Below are positions 16,288 through 23,154 of a stretch of 64,000 bases of DNA, in pieces. Both the position numbers and the translations under genes were made by a program. The notes beneath the pieces were generated by a model. That model had not been told where the DNA came from, did no database searches, and saw only the letters and a list, made by a program, of their open reading frames with translations. This DNA comes from Fibrobacter sp. UWB15 (GTDB lineage Bacteria > Fibrobacterota > Fibrobacteria > Fibrobacterales > Fibrobacteraceae): the NCBI RefSeq assembly GCF_900177705.1, contig NZ_FXBA01000006.1, positions 124,001 to 188,000 of the forward strand. Reading direction: 5' to 3'. Numbering within the stretch: the first letter of the stretch is position 1; each line of letters starts with the position of its first letter.

Positions 16288-17406
16288 ATGAGAAATTTTG
16301 CGCTGCTTTTTATCGCTTTGATGTTTATCGCATGTGGGGGAGATTCTGTTCCCGGTGCAGGTACTTCTGGAGCAAAACAAGGTAAGGGTGGTACGCAGGG
16401 GAAAGGCGGTCCCGGTGGACCGGGAGGCAGGCCTGCTCGAGTAATTGCGGTGGAAGGCTACATTGCCGAAGCCCACGTGGCACTAAAGTCGTTTACAGCC
16501 ATGGCGACATTGGAGCCCATGAACCATGTGTCTCTTACGGCGGCCATGTCGGGGCGCTTGACGAACCTTTACGTAAAAGATGGTGCCCAGGTGCAAAAAG
16601 GCGCCCTCCTTGCAAAGATTGACGATTCCGAATTCCAGGCCCAGCTCAAGCAGGCGGAATCGAACCAGCAACTGGCTCAGCAAAAGTTTGATCGAGTCAA
16701 GACTCTCTTTGAAAAAGATGGCGCCACCAAGGCTGACTTGGAAAGTGCCGAAGCTTCTCTTAAGTCTGCCGAAGCATCCGTAGAACTCATCAAGGCGCAA
16801 ATCGCAAAAACCGAAGTCCGAGCCCCCTTTGCAGGTAAGCTCGGCTTTGTAGATGTTTCAGTGGGTGCCTGGCTTACTACGGGAACTCCCATTGTATCTA
16901 TTAGCGAAGTGAAAAAGCTGAAGGCCAAGTTTGCGTTGCCGCAGCGTTACGCTTCTACCTTGAAGGTGGGTGATGCTGTGGAACTTCGCGACGAAGAACG
17001 TGGCGTTACTGTAAACGGGAAGGTCAAGGCTCTTGACGCTGCCCTTTCGGAATCTAGCCGCACCCGCCAGATTCTGGTGGAAGTAGACAACGCGAAGGGG
17101 GACCTGTTGGCGGGTTCCTATACCAAGGTGAGTGCTGCCATGCAGTCCGGTTTTGCAAAGAGCATTCCAGTGCCGGCGGAAGCGTTGACTCTTGATAAAG
17201 ACGGTGCCTACGTATTTGTGGCGACTGGAGGCAAGGCCAAAATCAAGCATGTCGAAACGGGCCTCCGCACGCCGATCGCAGTCGATGTCACGGGTGGCCT
17301 CGATGAAGGCGATACGGTCATTACCTCTGGCTTGATTAGCCTACGCGAAGGGGCTTCTGTACGTATCCGCGAAATCCGTCATAACACCGATTACGAAGTG
17401 GAGTAG
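16288..17406 (+). CDS. RND efflux periplasmic adaptor lipoprotein
   Basis: A 372-residue HlyD-family membrane fusion protein. A lipobox (LMFIAC) places the mature N-terminus at Cys16, followed by a Gly-rich linker. The barrel-sandwich halves (MSGRLTNLYVKDGAQVQKG and VRAPFAGKLGFVDVSVGAWL) flank a helical hairpin at about residues 110-175, and the beta-barrel and membrane-proximal domains (IPVPAEALTLDKDGAYVFVA) follow. It links the inner-membrane pump encoded 7 bp downstream to an outer-membrane channel; no TolC-like gene is in the window. Upstream sequence holds a TAGGCAG-type repeat. Confidence 0.92.
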   Translation: MRNFALLFIALMFIACGGDSVPGAGTSGAKQGKGGTQGKGGPGGPGGRPARVIAVEGYIAEAHVALKSFTAMATLEPMNHVSLTAAMSGRLTNLYVKDGAQVQKGALLAKIDDSEFQAQLKQAESNQQLAQQKFDRVKTLFEKDGATKADLESAEASLKSAEASVELIKAQIAKTEVRAPFAGKLGFVDVSVGAWLTTGTPIVSISEVKKLKAKFALPQRYASTLKVGDAVELRDEERGVTVNGKVKALDAALSESSRTRQILVEVDNAKGDLLAGSYTKVSAAMQSGFAKSIPVPAEALTLDKDGAYVFVATGGKAKIKHVETGLRTPIAVDVTGGLDEGDTVITSGLISLREGASVRIREIRHNTDYEVE

Positions 17407-17413
17407 GTAACCG

Positions 17414-20400
17414 ATGAGTGTCGCGAACCTTTCCGTACGTCGCCCGGTGCTCATGACCGTGATGGCGCTCGTGATTATTTTGCTTGGCGCCTTCGGGGCC
17501 TCGAACTTGGGCGTGCGTGAATACCCCAACGTAGACTATCCGCTCATTCAGGTGCGTACCTCTTACCCGGGCGCAAACGCAGCCGTGGTCGAAGCCGAAG
17601 TGACCGAAATATTGGAAGCTTCCATCAACAGTGCATCTGGCATTAAGGCGCTGACCTCTACCAGCCGTGATGGTTTCTCGTTTATCAACATTGAATTCGA
17701 AACGGGCATGGATCTGGAAGCGGCCGCCAACGAAATCCGCGACCGCGTGAGCCGCGTGCGTCGCCGCCTGCCGGACGATGTCGATGAACCGACGGTGTAC
17801 AAGTCCGATAGCGACAACGATCCGATTCTCATGGTGAGCCTCGTGAGCGACAAGCTCGATCCGATGGAAGTTTCGGAACTCGCGAACAACTTTGTCAAGG
17901 AACGCCTGCAGACCATCAATGGCGTTTCTGAAATTGCCATTTGGGGCGAAAAACGCCCGACCGTTCGCCTTTGGATTGATCCGGTGCGCTTGCAGGCGCT
18001 CGGTGTTTCCGGTGCCGAGATGTCGGCGGCACTCAAGAAGGGTAACCTGGAACTGCCTTCCGGCTCTATCGAAGGTAGCGAGACTACGCTTTCTATCCGT
18101 ACGTTGGGACGTATTCTCGACCCGAAGGCTTTTGAAAATATCGCAATCAAGGTTGCTGAAGATGGCACGGTCATTCGCATTTCGGATGTAGCGGACATTC
18201 ACTACGAACCGAAGGATACCCGCACGGGATTTAGGCGCAACGGCAAGAATTCCATTACGCTTGCATTGATGGCGCAGCCCGGCTCAAACCACGTTGAAAT
18301 CGCCAATGAATTCTACAAGCGCGTCGAAGACATTCGTCGCGAAATTCCAGAAGGTGTCGATGTCCTTTACGGTCGCGACACGTCCGTCAACATCCGCGCA
18401 TCCATTAAAGAAGTGGTGGAGACGATCTTTATTGCGTTCCTGTTGGTGATTGCCATTATCTTCGCGTTCCTCCGCGAAGGGCGTACGACGCTGATTCCGA
18501 TGGTGGTGGTGCCGGTGTCGGTAATCGGTAGTTTCTTTGTGCTTTACCTTTGCGGATTCTCCATTAACGTGCTGACCTTGCTTGCCATGGTGCTTGCCAT
18601 TGGCCTTGTGGTGGACGATGCCATTGTGATTGTGGAAAATATCTATCACAAGATTGAAAGTGGCATGACGCCCAAGCAGGCGGCAGTCGCGGGCACAAAC
18701 GAAATCTTCTTTGCCGTGATTGCGACCTCTGTGGTGTTGATGGCCGTGTTTGTGCCGGTGCTTGCGTTGGGTGGTACGACGGGGCTTTTGTTCCGTGAAT
18801 TTGTGGCGGTGATGATTGGTACGGTGTTCCTTTCTACGTTGTGCGCTTTGACGCTTTCGCCCATGCTTTGCTCCAAGTTCTTGAAAAAGCAGAAACAGGG
18901 GTGGTTCTTCCGTGTTACCGAACCGTTCTTTGATGGAATGAACCGCATTTATTCGGTGCTGCTTGGCGGCTTCCTCAAAATGCGCTTGCTCTTGTTCCCG
19001 ATAGTGGCGGGCCTTTTGGCGGCGGCCTATTTCTGCTTCAATAACATGAGTAGTGAAATGGCTCCGACCGAAGACTCCAACGCGGTCATGGTGAACTTGA
19101 ATATGCCCGAAGGTGTGACGCTCACGCGCACGAAGCGCATGGCCGATGCTTTTGCCGAAGAAGTGATAGCCCTGTTAGATAGCAACGAATATACCGAATT
19201 TCAAGCGGGTGCGTGGAATGCGGGCAATTCGAGAATGCGCTTGACTTTGAACGACAACAAGAAGGCGCGTCGCCCGCAGAGTGTAATCGCCCGTGAAATC
19301 CAGCTGCTCGGGAACGAATATCCGGACTTGCGCGTGATGGTGTTTGAACCACAGAGCATCAGTACACAGCGCGGTGGTTTGCCGGTGCAGTTCGTGTTGC
19401 AGGCCCCGAATATCGAAATCCTGCGTACACTTGTGCCCAAGTTCGAAGAAGAAGCGAGCAAGAGCCCTGTGTTCAGCGTGGTGAATACGAACCTCCGTTT
19501 CACTAAGCCTGAACTGCATATCGAGATTATGCGTGACAAGGCCAACGAAGAAGGCGTGTCGGTGAATGACATTGCCCAGGCGGTGCAGCTGGCCATTAGT
19601 GACCAAAGCTATGGCGAATTCTATAAGGATGGCCGCCAGTATGACATTATCGGTGCGGTTGGTTACCAGTACCGCAGCATGCCCGAGAACATCTCGATGC
19701 TTACGGTCAAAAACCGTAAGGGCGAACTCGTGAGCCTCGACAATTTCATCACGTTTAGCGAAAAGTCCGCATCGCCGTCGCTGCCGCGATTCAACCGCTT
19801 TAGCGCAGCGACTATTCAGGCGGGCCTTGTGCCGGGTAAGACGATTGGCGACGGCGTCGAAGAAATGCGCCGCATTGCAAAGCACTTGCTGAAGGATTAC
19901 CCGAACGTGAGTACGGCTTTGAGCGGATCATCCAAGGAATTTGAAGAAAGCTCCAGCGGCCTTTACATTGTGTTCCTGTTGGCGCTTGCGCTGGTGTTCT
20001 TGGTGCTTGCGGGGCAGTTCGAAAGTTTCCGCGCTCCGTTCGTCATCTTCTTTACGGTGCCGCTGGCACTCGCGGGTGCCCTTGCATTCCTGTTCATTAC
20101 GGGTCAGACGCTCAACATCTTTAGCGAAATTGCTCTGATTCTTTTGATTGCCCTGGTGACGAAGAACGGTATCTTGATTGTGGAATTTGCAAACCAGATT
20201 GCGGCGAATACCGGCTGTAACAAGCTTGAGGCGGCTCGGATGGCGGCGGAACGCCGCTTCCGCCCAATCCTCATGACGAGCATGTCCACGGTATTGGGCG
20301 CCGTGCCCTTGATTCTCACGGGCACCCCGAGCCGTATCGCGATGGGTGTCGCTATTGCAGGCGGTCTTACGTTTGCGACTTTCATGACGCTCTTTATTGT

Positions 20401-20479
20401 GCCGGCGGCTTACAGCTTCTTTGCGGGCAAGGCTTCGATGGATGCCATGAAGAGCACCGACGCCTCCAAGATGGCGTGA
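17414..20479 (+). CDS. RND multidrug efflux pump, AcrB/MdtB type
   Basis: A 1021-residue inner-membrane transporter of the hydrophobe/amphiphile efflux family. It has the usual N-terminal membrane helix (RRPVLMTVMALVIILLGAFG), two large periplasmic loops and two sets of membrane segments. Conserved elements include GLVVDDAIVIVENIY in TM4 with the paired Asp proton-relay residues, and the TM10-12 region with LTLSPMLCS in the first half and RPILMTSMSTVLGAVPL in the second. Exported compounds cannot be told from sequence; the length is at the short end of the AcrB range. Likely transcribed with the adaptor gene. It is convergent with the ftsB-like gene, 2 bp away. Confidence 0.95.
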   Translation: MSVANLSVRRPVLMTVMALVIILLGAFGASNLGVREYPNVDYPLIQVRTSYPGANAAVVEAEVTEILEASINSASGIKALTSTSRDGFSFINIEFETGMDLEAAANEIRDRVSRVRRRLPDDVDEPTVYKSDSDNDPILMVSLVSDKLDPMEVSELANNFVKERLQTINGVSEIAIWGEKRPTVRLWIDPVRLQALGVSGAEMSAALKKGNLELPSGSIEGSETTLSIRTLGRILDPKAFENIAIKVAEDGTVIRISDVADIHYEPKDTRTGFRRNGKNSITLALMAQPGSNHVEIANEFYKRVEDIRREIPEGVDVLYGRDTSVNIRASIKEVVETIFIAFLLVIAIIFAFLREGRTTLIPMVVVPVSVIGSFFVLYLCGFSINVLTLLAMVLAIGLVVDDAIVIVENIYHKIESGMTPKQAAVAGTNEIFFAVIATSVVLMAVFVPVLALGGTTGLLFREFVAVMIGTVFLSTLCALTLSPMLCSKFLKKQKQGWFFRVTEPFFDGMNRIYSVLLGGFLKMRLLLFPIVAGLLAAAYFCFNNMSSEMAPTEDSNAVMVNLNMPEGVTLTRTKRMADAFAEEVIALLDSNEYTEFQAGAWNAGNSRMRLTLNDNKKARRPQSVIAREIQLLGNEYPDLRVMVFEPQSISTQRGGLPVQFVLQAPNIEILRTLVPKFEEEASKSPVFSVVNTNLRFTKPELHIEIMRDKANEEGVSVNDIAQAVQLAISDQSYGEFYKDGRQYDIIGAVGYQYRSMPENISMLTVKNRKGELVSLDNFITFSEKSASPSLPRFNRFSAATIQAGLVPGKTIGDGVEEMRRIAKHLLKDYPNVSTALSGSSKEFEESSSGLYIVFLLALALVFLVLAGQFESFRAPFVIFFTVPLALAGALAFLFITGQTLNIFSEIALILLIALVTKNGILIVEFANQIAANTGCNKLEAARMAAERRFRPILMTSMSTVLGAVPLILTGTPSRIAMGVAIAGGLTFATFMTLFIVPAAYSFFAGKASMDAMKSTDASKMA

Positions 20480-20481
20480 GA

Positions 20482-20781
20482 TTATTTCACCATCTGGAAT
20501 ACGCGCTCGCCTTTGCGGCTCATGCCGAAGCGGGTGCGTAACAGGTTTTCCTTGTACAGGGAATCGTTTTTGAGTCGTTCAATCTCGATATTGCAAGAAT
20601 CAATAGCGTACTTCAACGAATCGATTTGCGCTTCGTATTTGGCGATGTCCTGCGTGACTTTTTGCTGCTGCTTCAAACTGTTTTTCCCGAACATCAACTG
20701 CGAAATGACTATCGCAATTGTTGCGACAATCGTAAACAGGATAATCCAGAAAAAACGCTTTTTCACGTCAAGTTGCTCCAT
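20482..20781 (-). CDS. FtsB/DivIC-like septum protein
   Basis: A 99-residue single-pass membrane protein: short basic N-terminus, one membrane helix (FFWIILFTIVATIAIVISQ, about 10-28), then a coiled coil (about 32-75) and a C-terminal MSRKGERVFQMVK. This is the FtsB/DivIC architecture, in which the protein forms a complex with FtsL and FtsQ at the division site. Sequence similarity in this family is low, so the call rests mainly on topology and the C-terminal RxGMxxxGE motif (RFGMSRKGE). It overlaps the end of dprA by 14 bp. Confidence 0.75.
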   Translation of the reverse strand: MEQLDVKKRFFWIILFTIVATIAIVISQLMFGKNSLKQQQKVTQDIAKYEAQIDSLKYAIDSCNIEIERLKNDSLYKENLLRTRFGMSRKGERVFQMVK

Positions 20782-21682
20782 TAAAGTAGAACTGGAAGTT
20801 GTCCGGTGAATGGACTAGACCCGAAAGTTCTAACTCTGTTAATATAGCTAAAATATTGTTGGGCTTGAAGTTACATTCGTTCTGCAGTTCCTGAAAAGTC
20901 TTCTTGAAACCGTTGAATTGCTTAAATAGGGCTAGGGCATCGTGAGAAAGATTGCAACCGGCAGCTTCGATTTGGGAGAGGCTGACTGCGGTCGGCGCAT
21001 CCGAATCCGTCTTGATTTTGGGGAGCCCGGCAACAGTGCGCAGGCTTTCGGGCATAAAGACTGGCATGGCCTTCCCTTGGTCTAGGTATTGATTGGGTCC
21101 TGCAGAGGTTTCGCTATCGAAGTCCCCCGGAACGGCGAGCAATAGCTTGTTTTCTTGCAGGCAGTAGTCGGCCGTGATGAGGGCTCCGCCTTTGGTTTTA
21201 CTTTGTACTAAAACCGTGGCGCGACTGAGACCGCTGATAATCCTGTTGCGGGCAGGAAAGTTCCCTTTGAAAGAGGGAAAGTCTTCTTCGTATTCGGTCA
21301 TGATGCAACCGCCGGCATCGATAATGCGGCGGGCGAGCGTTGCACGGTCTCCAGGAATCGGGACATTGATTCCCTGTGCAATCACGGCAATCGTCGGAAT
21401 CCCGAAATCGAGCGCGGCTTCGTGGCAATAATAATCAATACCTTGTGCAAGCCCGGAAACGACGACTGCCCTCGTACCTTTCAGTGATTTGACGAGCCGT
21501 CTGCACAGCTCGCGGGCGGAACTGCTTGGACGCCGCGTACCTACCATGGCAATTCCAATGCAATCGCTTGCGGGCAGTTTGCCGCGAACGTACAGTAACG
21601 GTGGCGCTAACGGAGATTCCTTAAGCGAAAGCGGGAATTGATTCGGTTCAAGTGTTTCGTACTTTCTATCTTTGTCTGTCAT
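20768..21682 (-). CDS. dprA: DNA-processing protein A
   Basis: A 304-residue DprA/Smf protein, which loads RecA on incoming single-stranded DNA during transformation. The Rossmann-like domain has IAMVGTRRPSSSARELCRRL, VVSGLAQGIDYYCHEAAL, and ARNRIISGLSRATVLVQ followed by SKTKGGALITADYCLQ. A C-terminal winged-helix-like domain follows (about 230-304). The ATG at 21682 is chosen because AAAGGAATATTTC precedes it; a longer reading from 21754 would run deep into mazG. The ATG overlaps the divergent mazG ATG (both within CATG). Confidence 0.92.
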   Translation of the reverse strand: MTDKDRKYETLEPNQFPLSLKESPLAPPLLYVRGKLPASDCIGIAMVGTRRPSSSARELCRRLVKSLKGTRAVVVSGLAQGIDYYCHEAALDFGIPTIAVIAQGINVPIPGDRATLARRIIDAGGCIMTEYEEDFPSFKGNFPARNRIISGLSRATVLVQSKTKGGALITADYCLQENKLLLAVPGDFDSETSAGPNQYLDQGKAMPVFMPESLRTVAGLPKIKTDSDAPTAVSLSQIEAAGCNLSHDALALFKQFNGFKKTFQELQNECNFKPNNILAILTELELSGLVHSPDNFQFYFNGAT

Positions 21683-22487
21683 GAAATATTCCTTTGAAGA
21701 TTTGGTGAAAATTATGGCGACCCTCCGCTCCCCGGAAGGCTGCCCTTGGGACAAGCAACAGACGCACCAGTCGTTGCTCCCTTATTTGGTCGAAGAATCC
21801 CATGAATATATCGATGCGGCCCAGGCAAACGACAAGGCTCACATGGCCGAAGAACTAGGCGATGTGCTGTTCCAGGTGGTGTTCCATTCGCAAGTCGCCA
21901 AAGAAAACGGCGATTTTTCTATTGACGACGTGGTGCAGGGAATCTGCGAAAAAATGATCCGGCGCCATCCGCATGTCTTTGGAGATGCTAAGGTTGATGA
22001 TTCGAATGGCGTTGTCCGCCAATGGGAACGCATCAAGGCGCAAGAAAAGAATAATCTAAAAATGCAAGGCAAGTCTGCTATGGACAAAGTAAGCAAAAGC
22101 TTGCCGACGCTTGCCCGTGCCCAGGAACTTCAGCGCCGCGCCGCCAAAGTAAGCTTTGACTGGACCGAGGCTGAACCTGTCTTTGACAAGGCCGTGGAAG
22201 AATTTAGTGAATTCCGCGCCGAAATGCAAGCGGCCTCTCCTGAAAATCGTAACGTAGAACGCATGGAAGATGAATTCGGCGACATCATGTTCAGTCTTGT
22301 GAATGTGGCGCGCCACTGTGGCTTCAATGCTGCCCTTGCTCTTGAACGTGCAAACTCCAAGTTCGAACGCCGCTTCCGCGTGGTAGAGCAGATGGCCCGC
22401 GACCAGGGTAAAGAAATGAAGGACGTTGGCCTTGAAGGCCTGCAACAAATGTGGAAACAGGCTAAAAAAACGTCATTGCGAGCGTAG
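21681..22487 (+). CDS. mazG: Nucleoside triphosphate pyrophosphohydrolase MazG
   Basis: A 268-residue protein with two MazG-type all-alpha NTP-PPase domains. The N-terminal one has LRSPEGCPWDKQQTHQSL and the metal-binding EExxE/ExxD elements (LVEESHEYIDA, EELGDVLFQVVFH); the C-terminal repeats the pattern (EDEFGDIMFSLVNVAR). It hydrolyses (d)NTPs to monophosphates, limiting mutagenic nucleotides or ppGpp. The ATG at 21681 gives the family-typical start; no Shine-Dalgarno is seen since the upstream bases belong to dprA. The last residues (TSLRA) and the stop are encoded by a dispersed GTCATTGCGAGCG repeat, so the native C-terminus has probably been altered. Confidence 0.92.
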   Translation: MKYSFEDLVKIMATLRSPEGCPWDKQQTHQSLLPYLVEESHEYIDAAQANDKAHMAEELGDVLFQVVFHSQVAKENGDFSIDDVVQGICEKMIRRHPHVFGDAKVDDSNGVVRQWERIKAQEKNNLKMQGKSAMDKVSKSLPTLARAQELQRRAAKVSFDWTEAEPVFDKAVEEFSEFRAEMQAASPENRNVERMEDEFGDIMFSLVNVARHCGFNAALALERANSKFERRFRVVEQMARDQGKEMKDVGLEGLQQMWKQAKKTSLRA

Positions 22488-22498
22488 CGCGGCAATCC
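22473..22498. repeat. GTCATTGCGAGCG repeat at the mazG 3' end
   Basis: GTCATTGCGAGCG, TAG, CGCGGCAATCCA resembles a widespread bacterial interspersed element. It supplies the last five codons and the stop of mazG. Confidence 0.6.
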
Positions 22499-22574
22499 AT
22501 TGACTCTAATTAGGAACATTCCACTTTGGAATAAGACTTTTACGAAATTTTTTCCGCAAGTAAATTTTTTGCGG

Positions 22575-22580
22575 TATATT
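22575..22580 (+). promoter_or_regulatory. -10 element of the candidate structured RNA
   Basis: TATATT ends 7 nt before the G that opens the predicted RNA stem at 22588. The -35 region is A/T-rich with no clear TTGACA; a short CCGCAA/TTGCGG inverted repeat overlaps it. Confidence 0.45.
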
Positions 22581-22587
22581 AAATAAT

Positions 22588-22726
22588 GTGCTTCCAGTCC
22601 ATTCTGGTTTAGCGAAGGGATGCTGGAGCAAATCACGGGGTAGAATAGACCGGAAGCACGCTTGTTTTCTTCTAATTCCACTTTCCCGCAGGGTTCTCCA
22701 AGTTCCCTGCGGGATTTTTTTGTACA
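22588..22726 (+). ncRNA. Candidate structured small RNA (about 135 nt)
   Basis: An intergenic segment with its own -10 box and intrinsic terminator. It folds into a long irregular stem: GTGCTTCC (22588-22595) with GGAAGCAC (22652-22659), GTC with GAC, ATTCT (22601-22605) with AGAAT (22642-22646), and GGTTT with AAATC closing the apical part. A 25-nt pyrimidine-rich linker and a terminator follow. It contains no open reading frame with a ribosome site. It does not match what I know of 6S, 4.5S, tmRNA or RNase P. It could be an sRNA or an undescribed structured RNA. Confidence 0.55.
22685..22721 (+). terminator. Intrinsic terminator of the candidate RNA
   Basis: Perfect 9-bp stem CCCGCAGGG (22685-22693) with CCCTGCGGG (22705-22713), followed by A and seven T residues. 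Confidence 0.9.
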
Positions 22727-22736
22727 AAAAAATCCC
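22711..22736. repeat. 26-bp perfect palindrome
   Basis: GGGATTTTTTT, GTAC, AAAAAAATCCC is self-complementary over 26 bases. It includes the T-tract of the preceding terminator. Confidence 0.8.
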
Positions 22737-22749
22737 CGGAGCTTATACA

Positions 22750-22802
22750 GACCGAACCGGCTAAATTCTTCAAAATACATTCTCTAGAGCCAGCCCTCTC
22801 GC
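22750..22802 (+). repeat. Left arm of a 53-bp inverted repeat
   Basis: The outer 19 bases (22750-22768, beginning GACCGAACCGG) match the reverse complement of 23040-23058 perfectly. The match continues with mismatches to include GAGCCAG and CTCTCGC. Confidence 0.8.
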
Positions 22803-22879
22803 CACCACGACTCGCTTTCGCAGAGTCGCTTGTGGCTCACACTCCGAGGATTTTAAACTTCTAAGAAGTTGCGTGCGAG

Positions 22880-22926
22880 CGGTCGTCTGTGAACAACAAA
22901 CGCCCGGTATTAACCGGGCGTGGTTG
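22880..22926 (+). repeat. 47-bp direct repeat, copy 1, with terminator-like hairpin
   Basis: Identical to 23054-23100. It holds a perfect stem ACGCCCGGT/ACCGGGCGT (22900-22921). On the minus strand the stem is followed by TTTGTTGTT, so it could end EF-G transcripts. Confidence 0.85.
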
Positions 22927-23005
22927 ACGCCTACGGCGTCCGCGGCTTCACTCGGTCATAAAAAAATGCAAGCATTTTTCTACGACACTCGTTTTGCACG
23001 CTTTT

Positions 23006-23058
23006 GCGAGAGAACTGGCTCCAGAGTAAGGACTCTGTTGAATTTAGCCGGTTCGGTC
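23006..23058 (-). repeat. Right arm of the 53-bp inverted repeat
   Basis: Reverse complement of the left arm at 22750-22802; perfect over 23040-23058, and it overlaps direct repeat copy 2 by five bases. Confidence 0.8.
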
Positions 23059-23100
23059 GTCTGTGAACAACAAACGCCCGGTATTAACCGGGCGTGGTTG
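23054..23100 (+). repeat. 47-bp direct repeat, copy 2, with terminator-like hairpin
   Basis: Second identical copy of 22880-22926. Its hairpin (23074-23095) is the first encountered by transcripts leaving EF-G on the minus strand. Confidence 0.85.
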
Positions 23101-23154
23101 TGAGAGCGAGCGCTCAGGGTACGTACTTAGTACGATTGGGCGCGAGCGGTCTCG

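Larger units (their letters stand above)
22737..23154. other. Repeat island between the candidate RNA and EF-G
   Basis: No gene is credible here. The region is built from a 53-bp imperfect inverted repeat pair (22750-22802 and 23006-23058), a 47-bp direct repeat pair (22880-22926 and 23054-23100) and other short hairpins such as GACTC-GCTTTCGCA-GAGTC. Confidence 0.7.

Noticed and set aside
22588-22726. 4.5S SRP RNA, 6S RNA, tmRNA or RNase P
   Set aside because: The apical motif of SRP RNA, the 6S open bubble, tRNA-like ends and the RNase P core are not visible.
22873-23103. Small open frame in the repeat island
   Set aside because: Its two ends are the same direct repeat translated twice (CEQQTPGINRAWL), with no ribosome site.
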